Under the pieces are notes generated by a model. The model had not been told where the DNA came from, did no database searches, and worked only from the letters and a program-made list of their open reading frames with translations. Position numbers and translations under genes: made by a program. Shown piece by piece: positions 10,946-25,900 of a stretch of 64,000 nt of DNA; the first letter of the stretch is position 1; every line of letters begins with the position of its first letter. Source of the stretch: Epiperipatus broadwayi (Eukaryota; Onychophora; Udeonychophora; Euonychophora; Peripatidae); NCBI GenBank assembly GCA_028023455.1, contig JAQFVV010006231.1, positions 7,516,036 to 7,580,035 of the forward strand, read 5' to 3'.

Positions 10946-13900
10946 GTATGGAAACTTTATTTCTAATATATTTATAATTGTATAATTTATTCTAAAATAA
11001 ATGGCAGTCTTTTGTAAGAGAAATAAAAATTAATGAACTTGTAGCAAATTTTATTTAAAATTTAGAACTAGTTTTTTCAGAAGTATATCTGCTATATCTT
11101 TAAGTAAACTTTTTTTTTTTATTGATCTTAAGTTTTAAGGCTTGAGATTTATATTTAAAAACAATCTTTTCTAAGCAGATGCCTTTTTTCCCCTAGGAAT
11201 TTGTATAATCAAGCTATTGGAATCAATATCTGCATTTTCATTTGCTTGCTTGCTTTGGGGATTTTATTACTGTTAGAAAAGTATGTTGAGTGGAGCCACA
11301 ATGTCTACTATATTTTGTTTCAAGCCGCCTTACATACATTATGCATCGTTTTATTGATAAATTGATTAGAATAGAATACATATTGCTTATTGAACTACAA
11401 GTGTACAGTATTTTTCAGCATGCACGTACTTATAAAAAAAAACTTTTATATATGTATAATATGTATATATAAATTAAGATTATGTATAAACAAAATTAAA
11501 AAAAAAAAATAGTTATTAATAAATTGAGAAAATACATTTTTATATATTTCACTGAGTGTGTGTTCACTCCTTCATTCATTAAAAAAAAGGAATAAAAAAA
11601 ACAAACCAATACAGTATATTGTACTTTTATTTTTTAAATAAAATGAAAATGACTTTTATTGCAATTATATATGTTCTAGGTTTAATGGTGGCAAACTTTT
11701 TTACATGTGCATGCCAAAAATTTCCAAAGAAATTATTTACTGAATGATTGGTGTGCCATAACTTAATTATTGCAGTTTTTAAAAGATTATGAAACGAAAT
11801 AATAATAATTAAACAAAATTTTTGAATAAGCTAAATACAAGTGAACACTATTTATTTAGAAGAGCACAAGTTGAATAAAATGTAATAGTAAAAAATTAAT
11901 AGTAATTAAAACAAAGTTTTGGAAATAAACATATAAAATCAACATAAATAGATATTATTTAATAACAATTTTTGCTGTTGTACATTGTATGCCCAATATT
12001 TTATATCCGGTTCATATATTGTCATTTTTATTAATGTACATGTTAAACTAGATTCATCTGCAATTCTATTTCTCAAACTGTGTAATTTAATTCATTTTTG
12101 AAAACAATAATTCACATGCATATGGAGAGGAGAAAATTGATAATATAGCGGTTTTTAAACAGTTAAATGTTTCAGGTAGTCATTAGTTCCTCTTCAGCAT
12201 TCTTTTTACATATGCCCAATAATCGATCATTTTCCATTGTTTCCAACTCATTCTTCAAATCAACAATTTTCTGTTTTCATACAGAACTGGATTTATATAT
12301 CTTCCAAATTAAGCCATTCAAAAATTTTTAACTTTGGACTATCCATTGATATTATGTCTGGATATAAAATAAATTTTGATGTTTCTGAAAAATGTCTGAA
12401 GTATGTAACTCTTAAAGAAAATTAATCAAATATCAATTGAATAACAGCACAAAACTCTTGCGTCAATTTTACTTGATCTGGCTTCTCAAGAGCTTTTTTA
12501 TATTTGGAAAATATTTGAAGGTGTAAGAAATAACATTATAGATGAAAATTTGTAAATTAACTTCAATTGCTTTGATCAAATCAAACATGACAACAATTGT
12601 CTTATTATAATCTTGCAGTTTCACATTTAATTCATTTTGATAAGAACACACATCAGTCAAAACATTAATTTCGAAAGCCATTCAATATCCATTAATTCAT
12701 TACATTTTTTAATGATTTTCTCATTTTGTAAAAACAGTCTAATTTCATCTAAACACTTGGTGAATCTTTGAAGAACTTTTCCTTGACTTAACCATCAGGC
12801 ATTGTTGTATATAAGTGAACCATTGTATACTGAGTTCAACTCATTCAATAAATTTAAAATTTTTCGTTTATTTAGAGCTTTTGTAGATATAAAATAGACT
12901 AATTTAGTCACAATGTTCATAACATCATTAAATGGCTTAAAGATAGACTTCATGCATAAAACCTGCTGATATATAATGCAATGAAACCCCAAAGCTGAAT
13001 GTCCATACGGTTGGTAAATAAGCTGAGAAAACTATTTTCTTTTCCAGTCATACTTTGAGTACCATCTGTAGTTACTGGTACAATTTTGGCGTCATCTATT
13101 TTTCAGCGAGTACATTTGAAACATGGTTGAAATATCTATTCATTTTGTTGTTGTTGCTAATATTGTTAAACTAATCAATTCTTCTTTGATATTATTCCCA
13201 ACACAATAGCGAATAAAAATAGCCAAACGAGCTGATCCATTTATGTCTGTGCTTTCATCAAGACAGAGAGAAATTAAACTAGAAAATTAGCTATTTACAG
13301 GATTCTTTCTTTAACTGTATTTCCAGCCAATGGTAAATCTTTTATTCTCTGAATAATTTTTGCAAATCTTCAAAAAGAACTGGTGCACATTTCATCCAAG
13401 TTTCTTTCATATTGTAATGGTCGGGGTTGTCCACCAGAAGAGTGGGGAGCACATCTCACTACTAGGATGCTGTGAATGATGTGATGAAGTACCTAACCTA
13501 TGATTGTATCTACCTCCAATGGGCTAGCTCTAAGTTTACACATTAAATTTAGATACAATTTGGCCTCTCTTTCAGATCCCATTATGCCTCAGTGTTTGAA
13601 CTTAGGGAGAATTCTAATTTCAGCTCTCTTCAGGGGTGAATTTACACTAGATAGCATCTATTGCACCTCTATATAGGTTCCAATTGAATCAAAGATGCAT
13701 CTAAACATTATTGTATTATTATATAAAAATGAAATGTGTGTATATATATCTGGCTATAAGTTGATAATGAATATATAAATGATTTGGATAAACTAGAGAC
13801 CAATTTAATTTAAATCAAGTAAACAATATTTATTTAATAACAAAACAAAAATTCAAAAGTTTTAATGTAATAAAAAGATATAATTGTGTGTGTCAAGGAT

Positions 13901-16900
13901 GTATTTCTACTGTCTCAATGATTAAATGTGTTCACTATTCCAACCCTTACCCATGGTAGAAATACCGCGAAGCTGACTAACTAATTTATAATATTATACA
14001 AGTATCTATAATAGCCTCGTCCAATTCCATTTATTGATGTTCCATCTTTCTCCCCCACCCATGTAGAATTCCCTAAAGTTAGTAGGAAAGAGCATCCACG
14101 CAAGATTAGTCATTTATACCGAAAAAATAAAGGTAAACAATTGTTAGTTAACAATAAAAAAAATAAACTGTCCTATAGTAGTATATGTGCTTAATATGGA
14201 TTAGTATCAAAAATTTTTACTTCATTCCATATCATATTGGTGATGATCAAATGTCAAGTCACTATGGAGGGAAAGCTGACCTAAACTTTATTTAACATAA
14301 AAAAAAAATATTTTGTCTCGCTTAATAATCCATCCTCTCCCCCCCCCCTTCATTTTGTTGCTTCCAATCATAATGGATTCTTCCAAGTTATAGATATTAT
14401 ACTGGTCAGGGTATATTATGCTCTTACTCTATCTGCCGTACAGGGCGCCACTAGGTTATTTGAACCTAGAAAATTTATAATGTAGACAGATACACCTTGG
14501 GAAGGATCCAACTTTTATAAACCATTAGCCCTCGACACTAGCTCAAGGAGTAGCTGAGATTTATAATCTAAGTTCTTAAAATGTATTTTTAACAAAGAAC
14601 AAAAAATAATCAAATAAGCCACTGCCAGTAATAATCACAAAAACATTTATTTATGCACATATAACTTTGAGGAATAAATTAATATTGCTTTAGATTTTAT
14701 TATTAATTTTAAATTTAAATTGTCATTTTAGTAAGTTCGCATAGATGGACAGTTTATGTAATTTTATTTTAGAATGTTGAGCATAGATGGGCTACATAGA
14801 GTATGCAATTAAAATCTTTTCAAAACATTTAATTCCAGGCTAAAAGTTTGTAGCCAAACCAACGCTCGTTTCCTGATATACAGACGCAACCCATGCAATA
14901 TGACGATGTTAGCATAAAACCACGCTGGCAGGAATATGTGTCTCAGCATGATATTATTTAAAAGAAATGATCCTTGTCCAGTACAGGAATGTGCGTCTGT
15001 CTGGCGAAGGAATCATATATATATAAAACATTTTTAAAAAATGCTACGTGTGAAGAGAGAGTGGTCCTTGCCGTCTTATAGTCCTTATTCATAGAGCAAA
15101 AGTGAATCACTCGTGGGAATACATCCACGTCCATTGCAGTACAATGGCTACACCTCTGGGCCATGTATTCATTTGGGCACAGTGCCCTGTATGCTAACAT
15201 GCTTCACTCTACATTGACATAAACACCTATACATCCCTCCACCAGCATCGACTCAATCTGAAACAAATAGTCTGAAATCAAACTCCCTTGAACTACCGAA
15301 CTTTAACGAATCTATGCAGCCATCTACACCCAACTTCAATTTAATAAAATTTACTTAAACAAAAAATAAATGAAAATGATTGATTAGTAAACTTTACACA
15401 TAAATATATATATATATAAAAAGATTAACTGATCTAGAGTCCTATTCTTGGTCAGATAAGAGTTCACTTAACATTTATCAGAGAAATATTTAAAAGGTTG
15501 AAATTGACAAAAGTTATACTTTCTGTTCAATCTCGGTGATTCCTCTAGAATTCATCCGATTTATGAAATCCCTCGCTGATCATATTATTTGCTAAAGTTT
15601 CTTAGGAGACGCTACAGGCCATAGTTTCTGGAACTGTGGTCAGGAAGACCGCCTCAGCCGGCGCAAATATCAGGAAACAATCTCATGTCAGACTCCTACA
15701 TGATGAAGTCTACACTATAGCTAGTTGTCATACGTGGATTAATAGTCAGATTAATTAAATTCCATTCTTTCATCTTTTATAATTTCTGTCCTCCCTTATC
15801 ACAAACTGTACAGATCAATCGAATATGATGTCACTGATCTTATTGTTTTTTTTTCTGACCCGTGCGCTTGTTGCTTGCATTGGTCACTCACAATCTTTAA
15901 TTTTTATCTCTTATCTGACCTTACAATCATTTAAGTGCCCCAAGGGCTAGAACATTTTCCTATTTTTTTTTATATTAATTAATCTACAGATCTTTACTTT
16001 TTTAAAAAAAATAGTTTTCAATCTATGCGATAATATATATGTTAAATAAGTATTTTAATTTTCCGTTTTATGTTTTTAATAAATCAATTTTTATTTACGG
16101 TCTTTTTCTATTTATTTTATATTGGCATGTATATACCGTTACAATACGTTTAAGCTTCCAAGTACGGAGACTAAACAAAACTAGAATTTTTACAAACATA
16201 TATAAAAAAAAGATACATAATAAATCAAAAACGTTCATTAGTTCATCTTGGTTAAATGCTGTCTTTCTCTTTTCGGATCACCCTTCTTCGGTAAGTCATT
16301 CATCATTCGCTAGAATTCCTCGGCAACGCGCTTAAAACGTTTCCATTTTCTGCAGTTGCTTCCTTTCTGGATCCATTTAGACACTTATTGTAGGACACTT
16401 GATGTTTCTTTAGGCATTATATAGGCATGTAGATTATATCGTCGCGCTTTGATGGTAGGACTGTAACACTCCATTTCTATAGCAACTTTAATTTGGCCAG
16501 AATGCATTGCACAGCAGTTAGTAACGGATTTACTTTTTCTTGATTTACTATTTTTTAATGGCTTATATAAGAAAAAATTGCTTCATCATTTACTTATATG
16601 CTGGTGATGTTTTATTTCTTCGTGTTCGAATAATAGCGCAGTGTTTATTTTTAAATATCAATTTAAAATCAGTTCGGTTCTTTTGTTAAACCATACGAAT
16701 TTATCAAACTTTTCTTTGTTTAAATGTCGATTATCATTTCTTATAATTTTGCGCTCCGAAAATTATATAGATAATCTGGAATATTTGAACAAGTCATCCA
16801 CCTTTTTTTGGATTCGAACATTTGATTTTTAAAGGTTGGCTTTGTGCAGTTATTGTATCATTTGAAAAATAACAAAAGACGACGGAAATGAACTGGATTT

Positions 16901-19900
16901 GCTTTTATATCTCGCTTAGTTTTCTGTGTTTAATATACTAGCATTTTCTTTTCCGTTGCCATGGCTGTCTATTGTTGCGCATATTATATTGATTGTAGTT
17001 AAAAAATAAAATTACGAAATAGAATTCTACTTTTATCTTCCATATTTGTTTGCCTAATGATTGGCTTGACATGATATCATCTCTATGTTGTCTAAGTCTT
17101 TATTCATGACGTACAACACATTGATAACTCATTGTTAGTATATATATATAGGAAGGATTTCTTAACTGGATTTTTTATTTCTCATTAAACAAGGGAAATT
17201 AATTCATTGTGACATTTGTTTAATTTGGTACTTAATAAAGCAAAACGTTTGTCGCGGATAAATATATATATATATATGTTTACAAAATGAATGATAGTGC
17301 ATATTCAACCACCTGTTAGCTAAGCTTATGTTTTAAATGGCTTTGATTGGGTGGTGTGGATAAATAAAAACTGGTCTCAATAGGATTGTAAGCTACCCTT
17401 ACAATATATTTTCTATCATTAAAAGGTTCCAGTGTTTGGCAATTACATGTAAAATAAAAAAACTAGCAGCAGTTATATTTGAATGAATTACGATAAATTT
17501 CATTATAGGTATTGATTGAATACTTATATTTTTAAATGCTTGGGTAATATATTCTTTTTATTCATCTTTACTTTTTTCACAGAGTGATTGATGATTGGTC
17601 TCATAATGCCATTTTATCAATGATGTTCTCAATATTTAATCATTCTATACTCGTCAGTCGACCAATTTTGAAATTCTCTACTGCTTGACAATTTTTGTTT
17701 TTTATTTTCACTAGTCATCTTAATATAATGATTAATTTATTTAAAAGTAAATTTGAATGAGCTTTAATAATTTTATAAATCAAAGATTTATTATATATTA
17801 AAATATATTATTATTCTTACATTTCACTTTTACAGCAAAACTTCAAGCAAAAAAAAAAAGACATTTGTTGGTGTTAATTACGCATTTCATGCCTTTATTC
17901 ACGATGAATGATGATTTATTTAAAGCATAGAAAACTATGAAATGTTAATAGTTTGCATGCCAGTAAAAAATTTGAACGAGCCATCTCTGGCACGTGTGGC
18001 AGAGGTTCACCATCACAGTTCTAGGTGAAATTCTTTTTTTCCAATAGCCTTTTTCTTCTTATAGAAATATAATAGTAATCGTATTATAAAGAAACTATAA
18101 TCTAATTGTTTTGATATTTTAAGTCAATATCAACTTTAAATATGTTCTAAAATTTTGTAAAACTTTTAGTATTACATTTAGAAAAACATTTTATTGTGTG
18201 GAATCCTGCACATCAAATTCAGAAAGGATAATAAGGGAAGACTAAAATGTATATGCTTTCAACATAAACTAAAGAAATTTTATTAATAAACTTGATCGCA
18301 TATGTTGCTGTAGTATATTGTAAAATTTATTTACAAAATTAAATTTTTTTAAATGTCATGCATAGTGTTGAGAAATGGGAAAATGTTTGTTCGAATTTTA
18401 ATGATTTTTTTTTTTTTTGGTTATTTATTTATATTTTTGTTTGCCAACATTTTTTATTTATTTAAATAGAGTATAATTGAAGTCAGTAATGTATAGTCTG
18501 TGGTTTCATTATATAGGTAAAATAATCTTTTAATAATTTATTGCAGAGCAAAATTCATTATCTGATTATTATCTTCGTAATAGAGCAAAGAAGAAGGCAT
18601 TATTCACCAAGCTTGCCAATTGGCAATTGATCAGTTTTTTATTCTTAGTTTATACTCTAGATAAGAATAACTCTCATCTATTTGTTGACTTATATTGAAT
18701 AGTTAACAGTTTACTATTAACTGAACAGAAACCCTTGTAAGTTTCAATTTGTAATTGCATGTTTAATTTCCAAACTAGTTGTTTTATTAATGTTATGCAA
18801 TTGTGCTTTAGTGATTTTTATTACTATATTTTTTTGTTTAAAGAAGATATCTTTTTTGAATAAAATAACTTTCTATCACAGGAATATTTTAATTTAATTT
18901 AATAGGTAGGTTATAAAAAAATTTAAGGTTTTGATTTAAAGTTTACTGTTGGAATTGTAAAAGGGATCAGATATTTGGATTTTTAAAAAGTCTTGTGAGA
19001 ACGTTTCAAAATTGCTATTGCTTATTGAAACTTTTCTATTGTAGCTTGTGACTCCAATATTGTTTGTGATGAATATCATCATCCAAATGATCCATTATTT
19101 TGGCAGTGGCAATAGGGCAGATGAACTGCTTCTGATGTCATTTTTCTTTTTGCTTTTCTGCATACTTCCAGTACTTTTAATCTTTTCCCCTTTATGATGT
19201 TATTCATCCATGATGAAATTCTTGGTCATCCTCTTCTTTTGAATCATTTCCAATTTCAGTCATGATATTATTTTCCAATATGTCCATCTACTTTACCACA
19301 TATCCAGAATAGTGTAATTATTATTGTTTTATCATCTCTAACAATTATTTTTGTGCATCTGCCGTCCCCAAAATTCATTCATTAGTTGTCTTATCTGACT
19401 ACATTACTCCCTTTCTATTTTTGCAACACATTTTTCATAGATTACTTAGTCTATGATCATGACACAAATCATATCTAACTGCTGTTAGTGTTGGCTATGA
19501 CGTTTATTAAGTTTTTTTTTTTTTTTGGGGAGGGGGATAAATATATTGAAACAATATTGAACTCTTCTGCATTGTTCTATTTAATCTGAAGCATTTTTCT
19601 AGGTGGCTTTTTAAACCTTTTTTTTTTTTTTCCCAAAATAATTTATTACTATAATATTATTACATTGGCAATTATTACATTGTGACACATAGTTTTAATT
19701 TGATTATCTAGGCTAATCCTGTTATTTTACTGTTTTACAAAGTTTAATCAATGATTTTACTAAGTGTATACAACAAATAATTTATCTGTAGATGTCCTTA
19801 GATTTTCAATAGCTCTTCTCCTTGCTTCTCAAATCAAAGTCTTAAGTATATATTCTAATAATTTCATGCTTTTATTATGTTTTGTACACATGTCAATGCT

Positions 19901-22900
19901 CAGATCTATTTTTTTGAAACAAGAGCTTTAGTATATCTTTTAATTATTACATATTTTTATTATATGTTATATATCCATTGATTCTTAGTTTTACAGGTTG
20001 GCTGTTGATTTATATAATGTGTTATAAAAAATCAAAGTATCAGATTTTAATTTCTCCATAATAATCTGTAACATTAATCCATGAGGTGAATGAATGTTTT
20101 AAATGTTCCAAAGTTACCATTAAAGATGATTAATAAAGTCTCATGAAAATCTCTGATTTCTAACATAAGCACTTAACAATGTTATTATTTTCTTTTTAAT
20201 TGAAAGAGAGTCAGAATTAGTAACTATCCTGATATCATTTCCCTCCCCAGCTTCTCTGTCTTTCACTGATAACAAAATTAAGTGAAATAAGCTTCATTGA
20301 GGAAATCACTTTAGTTTCAACTGCATTTTCCATGAAAATCTTTCATTTTAACTTAAGCATTTAATTATAAATTTATTTAAAGCACATTGATTACGTAAGT
20401 AATATTTACTAAGGCAATAAACCTAAAATATGTGCAGTTGAAAATAGAAGGTAGGGACCTCTACTGATTTTAACCACAAGCTTGTGGTTAAGACCTGTAG
20501 AGGTTCCTTCCTTCGCATTTTCAACCGCACATGCTTTAGGTTTATTGAGCTTGTGATTAAGACCTGTAGAGGTCCCTTCCTTCGCATTTTCAATCACACA
20601 TGCTTTAGGTTTATTGAGCTTGTGGTTAAGACCTGTAGAGGTCCCTTCCTTCGCATTTTCAACCACACATGCTTTAGCTTTATTGCCTTAGTAAATATTA
20701 CTTGAGCATTTAAATAACAATGAAAAACGCTATTATTTCTTTTTTATTTGTGAGATATAAAGCATTAGCAATGATCTTCATAGCCCTCTCGTCCCAGCTC
20801 CAAGTGTAAAAAGAACTAGGATTTAGAGTTCCAGGGACCCGACCCCCACCCCCCAGACTCAGGCCCCCTCATTCAGTTATCAAAGATGAGAGAAACTAAA
20901 TTTTCTTTTAAAATTGATATCTCTATAATAATCTAACAATTTCTATGGCTGCCATTTAATTTTCATAGCGTTTTTATGAAAAAAAGTGATTATTCTTACT
21001 TGTGATCAGATGATGACTAAAGTCATAATGAAAAGACAGCTAAGAAACTACTCTTTTAACTAAGTATACTGGTGAAGAAATCCAGTTCCTTAAACTAGGG
21101 GGAAATGAATTACAACAGGGAGCCAGTAATGTGATGTGATATGGTGTACTGTGACCTCCTTAAACAGAGTCAGGAATCTCTTAGCAACTATGCCCAAAGA
21201 AACCCGTTAGCCACTTTACCTATCCCTTCCATTCCCCACCCTAAGCTATTCCATAATCTGCTCCATCCCATTTCCACAACATAATCTTTGTCAACTCTAT
21301 GGCCTTTATATCTAAATCCCCCTTATTATCTTTTCCCAAACCCAGCATAAAAACCAATAACCCACTTTCTGTATAATCACTTTGTTCATATTTATTCTCC
21401 CATAACTTCATTATTTGTACCCTTTCTGCTTTCAAGCATTTACATTCAATCAACAGATGCCTAATATTTTCTATACTTTCCTTACACAATTTGCACACCA
21501 AATCACCCATATTTTTCCATTTACATGTATATTCTCTTGTTGCTAAAGATCCCGTTCGAGCCTTAAACAATAAACTACTTTCCTTACTATTATCATAAAA
21601 TAATTCGCACCCAATGTTCCGCTTACTTCTATATATATTTAAACTCTTCTTACCCTCCATACTTGTTCTCTATCTCTCCAACTCCCTATTTTTTATTAAT
21701 GCATCTATTCTTTTATCCCATTCCTTACCATTATAACACTCAACAATCCTCTTAACATAATCATCCCACCTTTTATACAAGTATACTGATATAAATTCTT
21801 TATCCAAATCTTTTGCATACCGCATTACCTTTCTCACCCATCTTGTTACCTGCCCTTTACTCATAACCCAATTAAACACTATTTTGGCTATTCTTTTACT
21901 ATTCATAAACTACAACCTACCAAACATTTTCATTTTACTTTTTGCATCTCTCTTATAAAAACTTGACCATCCCATTTCTTCTTGAATTGTGATGTGATGT
22001 ATTATGGCTTCTCCTTAAACGAAGTCAAGAATATCTCAGCAATTATGCCCAGATAAACCTGTTAGCCACTTTATTTTACATTCCCCACTCTAAATTTACC
22101 CATAATCTGCTCTATCCCATTTCCACAACATAATCTTTGTCAACTCTATAACCTTTATATCTAAATCCCCCTTATCTTTTCCCAAACCCAGCATAAAAAC
22201 CAATAATTCACTTTCTGTATAATCACTCTTTTCATATTTATTTTTCCACAACTTCATTATATGTACCCTTTCTGTTTTCAAACATTTACATTCAATTAAC
22301 AAATGCCTAATATTTTCAATTCCTTCCTTACATAATTTACAAAATAAATCACCCATATTTTTCCATTTACATGTATATTCTTTTGTAGCTAAAGATCCCG
22401 TTCGAGCCTTAAACAATAAACTACTTTCCTTACTATTATCATATATTAACTCACACCTAATATTCTGTTTATTTCTATATATATTTAAACTCTTTTTACT
22501 CTCCATACTATTTCTCCATCTCTCTAACTCCCTAGTCTTTATTAATAAATTAATTCTTTTATCCCATTCCTTACTACTATAACACTCAATAATCTTCTTA
22601 ACACAATCATCCCATCTTTTGTACAAATATACTGATATAAATTCTTTATCCAAATCTTTTGCATACCGCATTACCTTTCTCACCCATCTTATTACCTGCC
22701 CTTTACTGATAACCCAATTGAATACTATTTTAGCTATTCTTTTATTATCCATAAACCTCAATCTACCAAACATTTTCATTTTACTTTTTGCATCTCTCAT
22801 ATGAAAACTTGACCATCCCATTTCTCCTTGAATTGCCTCCCTTGCTGTCCATACTTCTGCATCCAATGCATGTCTTCCTACTTCCCTTGGAGCTTTTTCT

Positions 22901-25900
22901 AAATAATCTAATATCTTTTTACTAACATATAATGCATCATTACCATATGTTAACCCTGCTACTGCAACTCCTTTCCATATAATTCTAGCTACATCATATT
23001 TATTATATGAAAATACTGTTAATTTCTTTATCAATCCCTTTCTTTTCTTTGCTTCATTTATCAATTTTTTCTCCCATTCATCCAAATAATTTTTCTGATT
23101 ACTTAAAATAATTCCCAAATAACTATATCTATTCACCACACTTAACTTAATATCTCCCAAAAAAAATTCTACATCTTCTTTTTCCTCAGTATTAACCATC
23201 ATTATATTTGATTTTTCTTCACTAAATTTAATCCCCATCTCTTTACCCACCCTTGCACATGTTCTCAACATAACTTCCATATCTTCTATTTTTTCTGCAC
23301 ACAAAAATATATCATCCGCAAAAAAAAAGACCTGACAAAATATATACTCCCTTACTACCTATTAACGGTATCTCTATCCCTCTTCCTAATCTTTCTATTG
23401 CTCTTTCCATTTCACCCAAATACAACACAAACAAAATAGGTGACATAGGGCATCCTTGCCTTAGTCCCACACCATTTTTAACTTTAATTGATTCTATATT
23501 CTCTAATTGATATATATAATAATTATTTTCATATAATTTCTTAATAATATCTATTAAAGCTTCATCCATTCCCAAATTTGCTAAACTTATCCATAATCTA
23601 TTTCTATTTACTCTATCATATGCCTTCTCTATATCTATAAAACTCATATATAACTGTTTATCTGCATTCCTACTCATATCCATAAGTTGTGTAACTACAA
23701 ATAAACTATCTCCTATACGCCTATCTAATCTAAAACCTCCTTGCACTTTACCCACTACATTATTCCCTTCCATCCATTTTACAACTTTACTAGCCACCAT
23801 ATACGAGAAAACTTTATATAAAACTGATGTTACCGCTATCGGTCTATAATTATTCAACTTTCTATGATCCTTACCCTTTCCTTTAAATAATAACCTTACT
23901 CTTGTATTACTCAAATTACTTGGGAAAACTATTCTGTGCCATTTTATTAAAACAGGATAATAACTTTACTTTTGCCCTATATCCTAAATTCATTACCATC
24001 TCTGCTGCCCATCCATCTAAACCTCTTGCCTTCCCACTTTTCAATTTCTTCTCTACCTCATTTAGTTCATTTTCTGAAAAGCTAATATTCCCATTACTAT
24101 ATTCATTCATATTTTCTAACATTCTTTCATTCACATCTAACATCTTTTCTATATTCATTACATAACTATTTAAGATTCTCTCTAAATCTTCTCTAGAACT
24201 ACACTCAGTTCCCTCATCATCTAGTAATACTAACTCTCTCTCCCCTACATTTCTCCTTTTAATATAATTCCAAAAATTTTTACTTCCATCTCTTCCACTT
24301 TTTTTAATATCCTCCAACAATTTACTATTCAATTTCATTCTCTCTCTATAAATATCTATTTTAGCCAACTTCTTTTTCTAAGTACTTTTCCCATTTAGCA
24401 TTAATATCTTTTTCACTTTCCTTATTCTTAATAGCACACTTATATTCTCTACATGCTTCTTTCCTTTCTTTTACACTTTTACTAATTTTAATTTTTTTAT
24501 TACTTTTATTCTTTTCAATATTCTCACCTAAAACCCTATTTGCAGCTTTTTTTACTTCCTTACACCAATCCTTATACTCATCCCCAACCCACTCTTCCAC
24601 TCTCTCTGTTTTCATCTGGAGTCCTTGGCTCCCTCTAGTGGACTGCTTTTTAAACCTTGTTTTCATTTCACATATAATTAGTTGTAAGCTTTGAATATTT
24701 GCATATTTTATTTACAAATTTGCAGTACTGCTTTATATTAATATTTTTTGAGAGTATCAATATTTTTATTGATAGTTGGTGTTAGATATTCTTTTTTTGA
24801 AAATATTTTTTTAATTTTTCAATGTATTTAAAGTGTACATTATTCACTCTTTGTATAGGGAGGGAAAGGTGTTGCACGTATGTTTAAATCTAAATATTAT
24901 CTATTAATTTACATTATTTACTTTAAAAAATGTTTTGCAAAGGAAAATTGATTTAATAGTTTCATATGTTCTAAGCAATGTAAAAACAATAATTGTTGCT
25001 TAGCTATTTTATGTAAAGATTTCTAAACTTAGCCTTTAACATTATTGCTGTTCATTACCTGATAATAAATTGATTTTCAACTAACTATACTTTCTCTTTA
25101 ATGATTAATTTTTGCTTTTTTTGCGATTGACTTTCACCGCTTTAGAATATTTTATATTGATGAAAAAGATAGCTGTTGAATAACTAAATTTATTTTTATT
25201 ATTGGTTTAATTAAGTATTTTACATTTTTTATAAATTTTAGCTTAAACTTTGGTTTCAACAGTGGAATTTACCAATAGAAAAAGTTCATAGTTTGCTACG
25301 GTTGCTGCATGAAACTCTTCTGGAATGTCGTCATAGGTGATTTTTATATATATCATTTTTTAATGCACTATTCTCTAAAGTGAAACGGACTAAATTCTTA
25401 ATATTATTCTACAGTGAAGCAGCAGCTACTGTGATGGTTGAATTATTAAGTACTTACACCGAAGATAATGCATCTCAAGCCAGAGATGATGCACACAGGT
25501 AAAATTAATATATATTACTGTGATAACCAATAATGTTTAATCAAGAAAAAAAAAATCCAGTTTATTATATAATTCTGGTAAACTAGGATTGTTGAAACAT
25601 AATGATGTTCAAATGTAATGATATTTTAATGTCCATAAAATATGACAGGCTAAATTATATTAAGATCTTTTTTATAAGTGTTCTACAGTATACAATTACT
25701 CTTCAAATGAACTCTTATTATATGGGATCAATGATGAAAAAATTAACCACAAGAAATAAATATTCATTAAATTATGGTATAGTTTTCAAACAAAAATTTT
25801 TTAAAAACTTTTTATTATACCAATTATAAAGTAAATATATGTAGAATATAATAAATTAATTTTTAAATTCAATTAATTTAATAGATTCAATAAACCATTT

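Noticed and set aside
14958-15200. 80-codon minus frame
   Set aside because: No recognisable motif, no splice context, and long chance frames are common where local G+C is higher.
20480-20686. Regular repeats that could suggest a CRISPR array
   Set aside because: Units are contiguous 69-bp copies without unique spacers, and the genome is eukaryotic.
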